Assembly: GCA_950295325.1 (NCBI GenBank)
Contig: OX485804.1
Location: 68,300,033-68,364,032 of the forward strand
DNA from: Polytrichum commune
Lineage: Eukaryota; Streptophyta; Polytrichopsida; Polytrichales; Polytrichaceae
Length of the DNA stretch: 64,000 nucleotides
Reading direction: 5' to 3'
Every line of letters starts with the position of its first letter. Position 1 is the stretch's first letter. Shown here in pieces: positions 44,561 through 56,758 of the stretch. The translations under genes were made by a program, and so were the position numbers. The notes under the pieces are model-generated. The model was not told the DNA's origin, made no database searches, and saw only the letters and a list, made by a program, of their open reading frames with translations.

Positions 44561-47500
44561 GAAATTACTGTGAATTTTTGAAGCCAAAAGTTCGCACAAA
44601 TAGATTATTTAGTGTCTAGACTATGTCATAACCGTTTGTTTTAACTGCTCGTTCTTCCTCGCTTCGCACTTAGAACTGGGACATGTGTCAGGATGCTATT
44701 GGTTCCGGCCTTATCGAAATCTAGTCCCAACATGGTTGAATTCAATCGTAGCCTATTTGAAGTTCGGATACCCTATAGATTGCCGATGGGGTCTTGATCG
44801 GAAATAGACGCCTCTGCTATGCTTATTACAAGCCAACCCTAACCACCTCTTCTTGGGTGCATTGGATAATGAGAAGCACACCCATGTGGAAAACCGTCTC
44901 TAGGAGTCGCAGTCCCATACTACACTAAACATTTTCGAGGATTAGAGTTATCCATAAAGTCTCTCAAAGAGGGATGAAACCGTGGGTTTCGTCCTTCTTT
45001 GAGAAATTTTTTTATTAAAAGATCCTTTGCACGTCATGTAACGGAGCCTATTTTGAAAGTCGGGTGAAGTTTTGGGACCTTTTTTTTTCACCTCTCAAAC
45101 TTTGAGAGAATTTAAGGACCTATAATGGGTTGGCGCATGGGACCCGTTGTCCTAAATCCCAAATTGGCTATGCGAGGCTACCTTGACCCATCCATCCTAG
45201 TAGGACAAGTTAGAAAGGTGGTTCTAAATAGCCCAACACCACTCTATGTGTGTGGTATATTAAGCATTAAGAAAAACTTGGGTGACTTTGTAATAATTCT
45301 CATAAACTCATAAAATGGGACTAAAGCCATGGTTTCATTTGCTTTACTTCACAAATAACTCTAGTATCATCCCAACTTACTTTTACTTCGTCCACTTTCA
45401 GTTTGGTATATTATGCATCTCAACATTTATGTAATGAAATATTGTCATGGATGGAGGAAAATCCACTTTGTAGGTGACAATAATTGCAACATTGCAAGTC
45501 AATAACGTAAATGATTTTACAAGGGATGACAAATAATGTTAGGTTTGCATTTAGTATGGTGACACTACACAAGCGGTTTACAATTAGTATTGAGCAAGAC
45601 GAATATACATAACATTATTCAAATCCATAACAATGTTTTGTGGGACTGACAATATTCCACAAAATATTCCCCACATTTATACAATGAATATCATATTAGT
45701 GCAATGTACATGCAACGTAAGACATGGTGGTGGTGATGAATCCATCACCCCACCATTCTTCCATTGGGCCAAAAATGTGGGGGCCATGTTAAGGACTAGG
45801 AAGGCATGGGCCCATACTAGTATGCCTACAAGCCGAACTGAAAACATTTGGTTTCACCTCTCCAGTCCAAGACAGCTTTTTGTGAAAGCCTTTGGATTGG
45901 GTCGTATGTGGCCTCCACTTGAGTTTGAGAAACAACCAGTTCAAGCTCAAGACTTTAGGCAAACCACTGATCATTGTAGACGAAAATATAGATGATACCT
46001 TTGATTTATGAAAAGATACTGACATATATCGACATGAACAAACCCCCCCCCCCAAAAAAAAGGGATTGACATAGGGAAAGAAATCCACAAGGTTAAATTA
46101 ATGTAGTGGGTGTCAAATGGACATGTTAACCTATGCATCCACTTCTTGTAGGTTGTGAAACACGCAATGAATGTGAGATTGTTGCAATTCCAAATCATGT
46201 ATGTAGCCATTTGTATGAATACCTTATTCATTCTGAAAGTGAAAATTCTTGATGAGATTAAGTAGTCATATAGGTCTCCTCCCCAAAAAAAGACATTGTT
46301 AACTATTGAGCCTAGAATGGTTACCCAATTTTGAGCACGTAGTCTGATATCTTTGAAACACAAATATTGTTGGTGTATGTTCTTACATCCACATCTAGCC
46401 ACAAACCGCTCGCATATATCAGTCTGATTTTATTTTTTATTTTTTTTTAAATAACCATAAAAGGCATGCTCACCTTACTAGGCCAAAATTACTTTTCACT
46501 GGCCTCAACCGAAGGCTGGCATCCTTTAAACATCTCATACAACTCGACCTATAAATGCTCCCTTTCATGGTCACGGCTTCATGACATACTTGTAAGGTAA
46601 ATTAGTGCAAGATGAATAGTAAATCCAAATCATGCATGTAGCCACTTTTCTCATGATTTGCGGAGCTCGTATGAATATCCTATTCATTGTCAAAGTGAAT
46701 ATACATATATCCTCTCTCTTATTGATTGATCATGTAGGTTCCCCCAATTATGTGGACTATTCAACCTATAATGGTCACCGCATTATGCACATGTAGTCCA
46801 GTTCTTTCACATAATTGTCTTTTTAGTGTCCATTCTTAGATCCAAACCTAAATAGTCACCACTCAAGTTTAGATGTCCACTTAGAAGAAGCAACCAAACT
46901 AGGCCCGCCTATGTTAAACTCAAGGTGAGAATGATGAGCACCAACGTTCAAAACATTCATTTAAAAGTTGAAGCGACTCCCTATTCTCTTTTAATAAGTA
47001 AAGTGCAATGCAATTGGGTTGACTCAATGGCATAATATATGCATGTTTATGCAAGGCTCCCTTACGTGCATGCCACAACTTCATACCCTTGTGGCATGCT
47101 CTAGCTTTATATATCAACATGGACCTCACGTTGATTCAATCACTTCAAAATACAACATTGCATTTAGGCCCACCAAACATCGGGTTGCAGTGTTAACATT
47201 TTTAATTTGTTATTTTTTTGTAGTTGCCATACTACAAAGTTGAGATGGTGAGGATTACAAGTTAAGAGAGGAATGAGTAAATTGTGACAGTGAATGATAT
47301 AGTAGCTAAATGTTGAGTTATCTTGACCATGCATATAGAAAAAATTCCAAGAAACCCCACATGAACTGTATCATTTTTTGGGGGGTGATAAGTGTCTCTG
47401 AGTATGGGATGGTTCAATGCATAGAAAGATGATCCTCAAATAAATTTCATACACCTTACGAAGCGCTCTACCATATTTCTCTCATCATTCTTAAATTTTA

Positions 47501-49110
47501 TTCAAGACTCAAGCATGTTGGGAAAGGATGTTTTAAGCAATTTTATATAAGTAACGGTGGAAATCCTTGTGGGTCCCCGAATCGTTCCACTTGATGGATA
47601 TATACAGAAAATTAAATCAAGTTTTCTCGTGATTCCAAATTCTTAATAGATTGTATGAATATACATTTGTTCACATTTGAAGCTTCCGTTCATTGCTAGT
47701 GTTATCAAACGTTGGCTAGTCATTTTGTTATTTAAGGGAGACCATACCTAGACTATAATCAACTTTGTTCTCAAAAAAATCAAATGCCATTTTTAAGATC
47801 ATTGTCGTACCTACAATTGACAATATGTCACCCTTATTGTAACAAAGCACTCACAAAATAGAATACTCCCTCAAGGCGAGTGGATACAACAAGCACACAA
47901 AATCCAAAGAACTTAGAAGAAGCACCCGAGTTGGTAAGCTAATATTATTATTCCATGATTCTTTTCAAGGAAGGTGGGTCATGGGCCCATAGCCCACACA
48001 AACACCATGCATGTATCTCATGGATGCTTTTGCCTTTTGAGTGGACCTCGATTGGACTCGCACACAAAGAAAGGAAGAACTTGGCACACAAGTATCCATT
48101 TGGAACCTACCACCCGTGAGAATGCTCTATTTTGTCTCCATGGTCAAGTCTACTAGGTATACATTTTTTGGTTCTTCGTCTTTCTTCTTTCCGTCCCTTT
48201 TTTAAAGCCATTTTGAAGGACTCTTGTACACCACTCTAGCTCTAGCGACATATGACATCTTATTTTCTTCCCATTCCTTGACTTGTATTCCGGAGTTATC
48301 TTATCAAAGGCTCATCCAACCATGTCTGTGAGGCATATAAAGTGTGCATGACCTAACATGGACATTCAAGTTGGCTTTGATCTTGATGAAATATTGTTTA
48401 CGAAGGACAACGCGACCTCGCATGTCCATTAGCTCGACTTAATTATCTAGTGGCATCCAACATTGAGTTTAGCCGAGGTCATGAAAGAGACCACCGACAT
48501 GAAGTAGTAGTGCTTGGTCCACAACTTAGCTCGCGAGACCTGTCCGACATCCCTATTCTTTTAGGCACACATATCAAGTTGCAACATCTATAAATATACA
48601 CAATTCCATCATATTTTCATGGATGAAATTGCTAAAAACATCCATAAGTGGATGCAATTTGAATGAACGTGTTTGCATTTGGATGAATTTTTGCAATATT
48701 ATCCATGTGTGGCTTCATCACTCTACTGACTGTCAACATGTTGGCTTTCTTAAACATTTGTTAAAAAGGATTGTAGCCCATGTTTACATATGAGCTTAAA
48801 AGTGTATGTCCAAGGATGAAGCGCCTCTTTCTCTCTCACCCTCCCTCCCTCCCCGCATCACAATTTATAGCTTTTATTATTTATGTATTGAAAAACTTTA
48901 GCAATTGAGAGACAATGAAATGTGAAACTTAACCAAAATTTTGATGTGCTAGAATTCCAATTTGTTTATAATATCACTGGTAGAGATAAACGACCACTTT
49001 TAGCGTGTATTGAAAGCATTGACATTGTTTATTTTTGCTTTTGTTTTATTCTTCTGGTAAAGATTGTGATAGCTGAAATTTTATATGTTCACTCAATTCT
49101 ATTTTATCAT
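44561..49110. repeat. Intergenic with repeat fragments
   Basis: 44935-45240 is the second copy of the 33850-34120 repeat. 45410-45604 is a family B MITE part, ended by a truncated family D MITE beginning TA-CATAACATTATTC (45605-45680), a nested insertion. 45910-45985 is a family H fragment. 46290-46400 is an inverted relative of the 261-bp unit. The 120- and 143-codon frames here run across these repeats and are not genes. 46400-49110 shows nothing else. Confidence 0.5.
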
Positions 49111-49310
49111 GTGTGAGGATCCACATGAATAGAAACTAATTTAAATAGCATTTGGTTGAGGGCCCGATAACACATGGCTTCACATTACACTTGAGAGTCC
49201 ATGACCACACTACATGCTTTTGGAGGTGTGTTGGGACGGCCTTTGGACACTTTCTTTTGGGCTCTCACAATTTCATGGTCACAGGTCTTGGCTCATGTGT
49301 GAAGTGGCTC
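49111..49310 (-). mobile_element. PIF/Harbinger-like MITE, half copy
   Basis: This matches the reverse complement of the left half of the family and ends TGTGTGAAGTGGCTC. The other half is absent, so the copy is truncated. Confidence 0.6.
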
Positions 49311-49496
49311 GGAAATCAATATGAAACCAACAATATATGAGGCTCCGTGGGTTATGAATGTTGTCAAATATGTGCTCAAGCCATCAAAGTACTTTCTTAT
49401 AGCCAAAATAGTCTATTGGGCATAAGTTGTATTCAACATGTTGGATGTTGTATACGACTTATGTTTATTGCTATTTTAGTTTGTTGTAATGCAATG

Positions 49497-49720
49497 AACG
49501 GGGAGAACCACTTGCTAGTTGCAGATGAACCGGGTTGGCTTTGAGAAATAACCGGTTCACGTTCAAGACTTTAGGGAAAATGACCAGTTATTCTAGCACA
49601 ATTCATGGAATATACCTCCATATAATGAAGAAAAACCAAAATACGTCAACATGTAATTAATTGGACTTGGGAACACTAAGATCTCGACTGAATATGCCCA
49701 ATAATCTCCTTGGGCATTTG
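49497..49720 (+). repeat. Dispersed repeat family H, copy 2
   Basis: It shares AATGAACGGGGAGAACC, GAGAAATAACCGGTT and CAAGACTTTAGGGAAAAT with 39046-39275. The boundaries are approximate. Confidence 0.55.
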
Positions 49721-49860
49721 TTGTAGTGTGCCAATTGTATTCATTTGATTTCGTAACGTGGAATTACTCCATAATTGCATAAGGCCTTCTAAACATGTTT
49801 GTGTAAAATAAGTTGCATGATCCATAACTTGGTGAGGAGAGGAATTTTGTCTCGTTCTAA

Positions 49861-50362
49861 GGGCCACTTCACACACAAGCCAAGATCCATGACTATGAAA
49901 TTGTGAGAGCCCAAAAGAAAGCATCCGAAGGCCCTCAAGACACCTTCAAATCATGTTGTGTGGTCACGCATCCTCAAGTTTAGGGTGAAGCCATATATGA
50001 CCAAGCCCTCAACCAAATGCTATTTTAACGAATTCCTATTCACGCGGGTTTTCACACATGATAATATAGAATAAATCTACGATTGTGAGCATTTGGAGTG
50101 CCATGGTCTCCCAGTGGTTTTGTGTTAGGCCTACCTCTAAGAGGTGGTTTTTGTAAACAGTCCAAGTGACCACGAAACATGATCCATTCGATGCCATATA
50201 GGAATCCATGTAGACTTTACATCTATCATCTTGCATTCATTCACTCCGTTGGTCCCTCAAGCGTAGTATGAAGTGAATTTGGATTGGCTCCGCCTTTCCC
50301 ACCAATAGGAGTGCTTGAAATGCAACGGTCATGGGCTCTCAATCTCGTGTGTGAAGTGGCTC
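49861..50362 (+). mobile_element. PIF/Harbinger-like MITE, full-length copy
   Basis: It begins GGGCCACTTCACACA after TAA and ends GTGTGTGAAGTGGCTC before TTA. At 502 bp without interruption it is the best reference for the family. It has no transposase. Confidence 0.75.
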
Positions 50363-50807
50363 TTACATGACCACTGAGAGGAAAATGAATGATGAGCCAC
50401 ATGGGTGGTGAGAAATCCACCTACTCGAGTTGGTTATCAGTCATGACCAAACAACTTGTGGACATAATCTAAGAATTTTCAATGATATCATGCCATTGTG
50501 GATGAAAAAAATGTGAAGATCGATAAACCTTGTGCTCTTAGATGAGCTACCGATTATGGGATAATAACCATGCCTACACGACGTTGTTGTGGCTCATGGG
50601 GACACCTAGCGATGACATATAGGCAAACTCCTCGATTTGGTTAGCATACCAAAAATGGACGTTGACTTTACATTTTGGAAAACCTAGATATGGTGCACAT
50701 TTTGACAAGCGTATATAAACAATTGCCATGGATTATATTCATTTAAAATTCATATTCTACAATTAGGTCATAAACTTCGTCTTTGTGAGGTTGGCATATC
50801 TTGTAAT

Positions 50808-51204
50808 TAAGGGGATGTTTACACGAAGGCCATTAGGCCATGCCTCTTGAGATTCCTTGAATTCTCATTTGTTGAGAGTGTCTCGAGCCCCTATTTTAGG
50901 TTTACAACGAGGATAGTTTTGGACCACAATCCATAACATCTTTGGTAGATGAAAAATCTATATGGGATCCCACATGGCAAATATGGATAGTGTTGGTTGG
51001 GACTGTGGGCACTTTTTTGGATGACTCTTGAAGATAGGCCTGACGCAATTTATGACATGAACTTGGGTTTACACAAAGGGCTTGAGCCCTTCAAAAGACT
51101 TTGGGCTATAGTCCATGGACTTCTCTATCGTCTCATTCTAAAAGTGAGCTATTGTGGTCATTTAAGAGCCATGGCCTTATGCCTTTGGTGTAAACATGCC
51201 CTTA
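50808..51204 (+). mobile_element. Small TIR element (about 400 bp)
   Basis: The left end TAAGGGGATGTTTACACGAA and the right end TTGGTGTAAACATGCCCTTA are inverted repeats, with matching GGCCAT/ATGGCC just inside. It is non-coding. It could be a Harbinger-type element by its TAA/TTA termini, but there is only this copy. Confidence 0.5.
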
Positions 51205-52364
51205 GGAAGTGGATGACTGATGTTGTAAAAAAACGTTTAGATTGGTAGAATAAACAAATTCTATATTGGATTGAGAGTGCAAGCACAATCATGAATCTCG
51301 TCATCCCAATGTTCTAAGGTAAGCGGGCCTTTCATGGTTAAGTTGTGTAGCTCATACAATTATATTTGGGTGGCGTGTGGTTGGGTTTGGTTGTAATAAT
51401 GAACGCCATAAAAACATGTGTTTAAAAGAAAGTGGCTTGTGTGCTCAAATATGATAGCTACTTAGCATATAGATCAACTACATGTAACTCTCAAATTTAC
51501 GCTTCAAAATTTGTAGCAATTTCCATATTCATGATTTTAGAAATAAATAATATATATTCTCCTTAGAAATTGTTTCTCTTTGCAAGTAAAATAATTCCCC
51601 GCTATTACTCCTCCTTAACATATGCAAACTCTCTTATTTCATCGGTTATAGATGCATCAACTTTAACCCCTAAGTGCCCAAGCCTTTCCGAATGCACTTT
51701 TCCTAAGAAATATGTGCATGGCTTTAATACAATCCCCAATGGAGGAATTTGTCTTTTATCCAAAATCTAACCGTATAGATGTTTAAAGAACTTGTTTATT
51801 AGTATGCATACCAATTTTGAGACCGAGATTACATAAGAGTTGTGAGATTTAAACAAGAGAAATGTATACATTCTTTTTTTTGTATGCTGCCCCTCCCCAC
51901 AATGTTGGTATGATTTGCTCATAAGTGTTTTTAGGAGTTTGAGGTGACACGAACAACTCCAACATGTGAAAGAATACGAAAATGTGATTCCAAAGACCCT
52001 ATGTATGCATATAGAGCTATCCCAATCATTTTGCAATCCTCCTTGCAATTCTTGAAATGCATTTTCTTTATTTTAACACTTGACGATTTGATATTGCAAA
52101 TTACTTCACATTGGTAATTGTAAATACTAATATTTGACGGTCAGAAATACGGAATTTTTTTACTCTTTCCACTACAACACTTTTCAAAAGAAATGAATAA
52201 TGAGAACTCTTTGAACATAATATTCATTAAAATGAGAGTTTTCCAGTGAATTGAGAGTACATAAAGCAAATTATTAATCCAAGAATGAAATGAAAACCAC
52301 TAGAAAGTTGTAAAGTACAAGTAAAAAAATAACACTTGATTTTCCGCCGTAAATTCCGCCGTAG
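51205..52364. other. Intergenic, no gene seen
   Basis: AT-rich with short frames. 52228-52245 (CATTAAAATGAGAGTTTTCC) is a fragment resembling the TIR of the element that follows. Confidence 0.45.
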
Positions 52365-52650
52365 TTTCCATTAAAATGAGAGTATGTTAAGCTGGGAAAT
52401 TGACAACATATTGTCCTCGTTTAAGTCGATTCAACCTAAATTGACTAACATATTGTCCTCGTTTAGGTGGACTCAACCTAAATTGACTAACATAATTGTC
52501 CTCATTTAGGTCGACTCAACCTAAATTAGCAACATAATGTCCTCATTTAGGTCGACTCAACCTAAATTGACAAAATATTGTCCTCATTTAGGTCGACTCA
52601 ACCTAAATGAGTTGATTTCCCAGCTTAACATACTCTCATTTTAATGGAAA
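52365..52650. mobile_element. MITE with perfect 36-bp TIRs and an internal palindromic tandem repeat
   Basis: The arms at 52365-52400 and 52615-52650 are exact inverse complements (outer end TTTCCATTAAAATGAGAG). Between them lie five tandem units of 41-43 bp, with GTCCTC at 52413, 52455, 52498, 52539 and 52580. Each unit contains a small palindrome TTTAGGTCGACTCAACCTAA. It is non-coding. The perfect arms suggest recent activity or conversion between arms. Confidence 0.75.
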
Positions 52651-53273
52651 TTACACGTCTGAAGTATAATCTAGTATTTATCAACCTAACATGACTTTTA
52701 GGTGTCCAAATGGCCGATATTATTTTGAGAGGATCCCACTCTCTCAAAATATTGAATATCGTGTTTTTGGATGTCAAAAACAAGTACGATAGTCCAATTA
52801 GCTGAAACATTGAGGAAATAGTAAAGCATTTTCTCCACCCATTCCCTACATCACGGACATATATGCTTTTGCGACCCTCTCTAAAATCGAATATTTACTC
52901 TTTTTGGTCAAAAATGCCTCAATCCAAAAGTTGCCCTTCCATACTGCCCGCCAAAAAAATTTACGCGGTCAAAGGAATTTTACCTGCCCACACACAAACG
53001 AGCCGAAAATTTTTCGTCAACCATATATGGTTGCTCGGGCACTTAGGGGTTAAATTTGTATAACATCGTTACTAGAATTTCAATTCCATAACATTAGAAC
53101 TCACCCAAATTTTTTACCAACAACACATCCATGTTTTGTTAAAAAAATTTGAAAATATAATTTCAATTAAATACAAACTCTATCATAAATGCATCTAATC
53201 CACAACGCGTGCAGAGAGAGAGATCCAATGAAACACCTCAACTGTTAAAATGTGTAAGTTTGTTTTCAAGTTG

Positions 53274-53931
53274 CATAACACTATTCATATCCATAACAAT
53301 GTTTTATGGGATTGACAATATTCCACGTAGTATTCCCGGATATTTCCCACATTTAGACTAAATGTGGGAAATATCCAGGAATACTACGCGGAATAATGTT
53401 AGTCCCACAAAACATTGTTATGGATTTGAATCATTTCCCACAAAACATTGTTATGGATTTGAATCATGTCCCACAAAACATTGTTATGGACTTGAATCAT
53501 GTCCTACAAAACATTGCTATGAATCTAAATCATTTCCCACAAAACATTGTTATGGATCTGAATCATGTCCCACAAAACATTGTTATGGATTTGAATCATG
53601 TCCCACAAAACATTGTTATGGATTTGAATCATGTCCCACAAAACATTGTTATGGATTTGAATCATGTCCCACAAAACATTGTTATGGACTTGCATCATGT
53701 CCTACAAAACATTGTTATGGATTTGAATCATGTCCCACAAAACATTGTTATGGATCTGAATCATTTCCCACAAAACATTGTTATGGATTTGAATCATGTC
53801 CCACAAAACATTGTTATGGACTTGAATCATGTCCCACAAAACATTGTTATGGACTTGAATCATGTCCTACAAAACATTGTTATGGATCTGAATCACGTCC
53901 CACAAAACATTGTTATGGATTTGAATCATGT
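53274..53931 (+). repeat. Family D MITE with its right end expanded into a 33-bp minisatellite
   Basis: 53274-53450 is a near-complete palindrome (arms of about 65-70 bp around 53358) with the family D left end CATAACACTATTCATATCC. From 53404 to 53931, 16 units of exactly 33 bp follow (unit starting CCCACAAAACATTGTTATGG). In the 158-bp copy at 33241 this unit occurs once, as its right terminus. Because 33 is divisible by 3, two frames stay open: 53362-54006 (PTKHCYGFESC per unit) and 53396-53935 (PQNIVMDLNHV). These are probably not genes. Confidence 0.85.
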
Positions 53932-55411
53932 CTAGTGGACGAAAACATTCGCACAAATGATCCAAACTCTTGGCCCTGCACACCAACCAACACCTACAAA
54001 AGATAGGAATAGTTTGATACGATAAAGTAATGCACGAGCTCACCCACACCTTGCAATCTTTGCAACACCACTAGAATTCTCACTCTAAAAATGCTCATTG
54101 CAATTCATCGCAATTCCCAACTCCAACAAATATCTTCATGGATCCAAGTTTGCTATTGCTCATTACACCCTTGCTTGTGCTATGCTCCAACACATATAGG
54201 TACACTTTATATCTTGGGTTTTGAAGAACAAAATTAGCCCCTTCATTTCTTCGCCCAACTTAACATTATGAATTCGTCATTAAGTTTGTGCTCTACCATG
54301 ATAGATTTCTCATAGCAAACCCTCGAGAAAAAAATATGCTAAATATTTATGACCCATTATACACGTTTTAAAAGACAAAAATAAGATTAAGAATACGAAT
54401 TTGAATACCGACACCATACTAGTTACAACACTCAATGTCATGGACGATATCCAAAACAAATATTGGGAAAAACCTTAATATGATCTTTCCCTTGTGCAAT
54501 TGAGTAACAAATAGAAAACCTTCACCTTATGTCTTTCAAATACCTTTTCGTGCTCAATATTCATTATGAAAGCGAAAAGCAAGAAAGAAAGAAAGAAAGA
54601 GAAAAAAAATACGATGTTGTTGCCGGTGTGATTTATGGTGTGCTTGAGTTTTTCAAGATGGACTAGGTCTATATGTAATTTGAAAGCGGGCATTACGAGA
54701 ATTAGAGTGCCCTAAAAAACTACTGCCTCCTTTCAAAGGTGAACATTGTGAAAAGGTATGGACTTTACAAAAAGCATGCCTAAAACCTAAAACCTTGAGG
54801 TACATTGCGGGGACAACACATGAACAACATAAAGCCAACAACCTCCTATTACCGTCATGTCTTACATTGACATTTTTTTGTGTTCATTCTATTTGCCTTT
54901 AAATCATCATGCAGTCCTTCATGGACAACTTTGAATCTTATATTCAAATGTTTGATTCATTCCCAAAATGAACTACAACAATTTTAAGAATCACAATGTT
55001 TTCCAAGAGTTCCGGTGCTCTTCACAATTTGGTACTTTATAGAATAATATGATTTCCATTGAAGACGCCCAAGTAGGATGGTATATAAGAAACTATATGT
55101 ACCTCATGGAAGGAAAAGAAACATGCAACCAAGAGGTTGGAGACTGTATTCTAGTATATAAGATGATTGGAAAGATATTGATGGGTTGTATAAAATAGTC
55201 ATACTTCTCTATAATACAAACAACTCATTCATCATAGAACAAAACTCGAAGGCAATTGAACACCAACGACCCTAAATAAACATTACACAACTCACAATTG
55301 AAATTGCCGGAGTTCGGTGGTCTTGGAGTAGAGGATCCATGGCCTCATAGTGGAGTATAATTAGATTACAAAGAGTTGTTCTACTCCAAGTTAGGTTAAG
55401 GTGGATAATGA
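53932..55411. other. Intergenic, no gene seen
   Basis: 54590-54750 is the second copy of the 4670-4800 repeat following a GAAA tract. Nothing else is recognisable. Confidence 0.45.
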
Positions 55412-55799
55412 CACCCGATGTTGAAGAGAAGAGAGAAGAAACGTTGACCATGTGATCAGCGTGATTGGAATGCCCGTTTGACATACCCTTGGCATTATAC
55501 CCTTAGGGCATAATACCAGTGGTGCAAGACTACTAACCCCTCTCGGGGTGGGCACTATAGTGACACACTATACTAGTTCCTAGCTAGCCACTAGTGCCTT
55601 GAGGATAGCAGACATGGAATCCCCCCAAAGGGCTTTGAGGTACCCATACAACAAGGTCCAAGGACCCCCCACCATAGTTGGGTGGACTAAGGTGGTGAGC
55701 ACCACGTCGGCATGGGGAATAGAACCCACAACCTCCTCATTGGGAGCCATGAGCCCTAACCACCAAGCCAAGGCCTGTGGTGCCTCACCCGATGTTGAA
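55412..55799 (-). mobile_element. tRNA-derived SINE with 14-bp target-site duplication
   Basis: On the minus strand from 55785 the sequence has an A-box-like TGGCTTGGTGGTTAGGG (about 55755-55771) and, roughly 40 bases on, a B-box-like GGGTTCTATTCCC (55715-55727). This is the internal polymerase III promoter pattern of a tRNA gene. The 360-bp insert (55426-55785) is flanked by identical CACCCGATGTTGAA at 55412-55425 and 55786-55799. The tail is pyrimidine-rich on the minus strand, not poly-A. A LINE elsewhere must have supplied the machinery. The open frame through it (EEVVGSIP) is the usual artefact of SINE B-boxes. Confidence 0.75.
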
Positions 55800-56510
55800 C
55801 TCCTAATGTGGAGAATGTAAAACTTCTATCATAAAGATACACATCTCGTCATGATATGTACGCATATGAAAGAAAATCATCACTAAGTGTGATTTTGAAG
55901 GGAAATATGTTTTGTTGTGCAAATGGTACGCAAACGAGCCTTGTCAACTGGAGCCATTCAATGAATCTTTTTGATTTCAAACTCTGCATTCGTCCCCACA
56001 AAGGCACCTTTGGACTCTATAGAGGTGTTCCCATGATTTGTCTTTGCTTTCGATAATAACATGGGACGGGGATCTTAAGGGAGGCTAACCATCAAAATTC
56101 ATATGGCTCTTATTGCTTACAACTATACTACAAAAGGTATAATGACATTCCAAAGCCTCTCCACGGGTTTATGGGTCTGTGAATTAGTTACATCCACTAC
56201 CCTTATAACATATCTTGGGTTCTCTTATTAATCAAATATAGGCGGAAAATTACATGTGAAACATGATAAGCTCACAATGTATATGCATGTATAACACGTG
56301 GTTACATGGAACACCTTCATAGTGTTTTGTAAGAACCTTCCATCAAAATAGAAATCTATGTAGAAAAACTTTAAAAATGTTACAATTGTCCTTGAATCCA
56401 AGAATAATAATATCATGTTCATCATCATAAGTTACTACCGTAATGTGCTCCTGCATTAAGGTATGTGGGCGATAACTTTTCTTACTTGGATATCTAGATG
56501 TGTTTGGCAT
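55800..56510. other. Intergenic, no gene seen
   Basis: Ordinary AT-rich sequence. No repeats or domains were recognised. Confidence 0.45.
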
Positions 56511-56758
56511 ATGATCCGGTGATGATCAAAGAAGAAACACCATAATAACACATGTTTGAAAGACACTGGACTATATAATCAAATTTTTTTTTATCAAGTA
56601 TTCCCACGTTGGATCATGAACACAATTGGGAGGATATGATCCGGTGATGATCAAAGAAGAAACACCATAATAACACATGTTTGAAAGACACTGGACTATA
56701 TAATCAATTTTTTTTTATCAAGTATTCCCACGTTGGATCATGAACACAATTGGGAGGA
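56511..56758 (+). repeat. Recent 125-bp tandem duplication
   Basis: 56511-56635 and 56636-56758 are nearly identical (both begin ATGATCCGGTGATGATC), with a one-base difference in a T run. It lies about 450 bp upstream of the HMGB core promoter. Confidence 0.85.

Noticed and set aside
45633-46402. Open frames of 120 and 143 codons on opposite strands
   Set aside because: They overlap each other and run across fragments of a family D MITE, a family H repeat and an inverted relative of the 261-bp unit. No domain is recognisable.
53404-53931. CRISPR-like regularly spaced repeats
   Set aside because: The units are contiguous 33-bp tandems with no spacers, in plant nuclear DNA, and derive from a MITE end.
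55580-55771. Protein-like EEVVGSIP frame on the minus strand
   Set aside because: This motif is the well-known translation artefact of a tRNA-derived SINE around its B-box; the 14-bp target duplications confirm an insertion.
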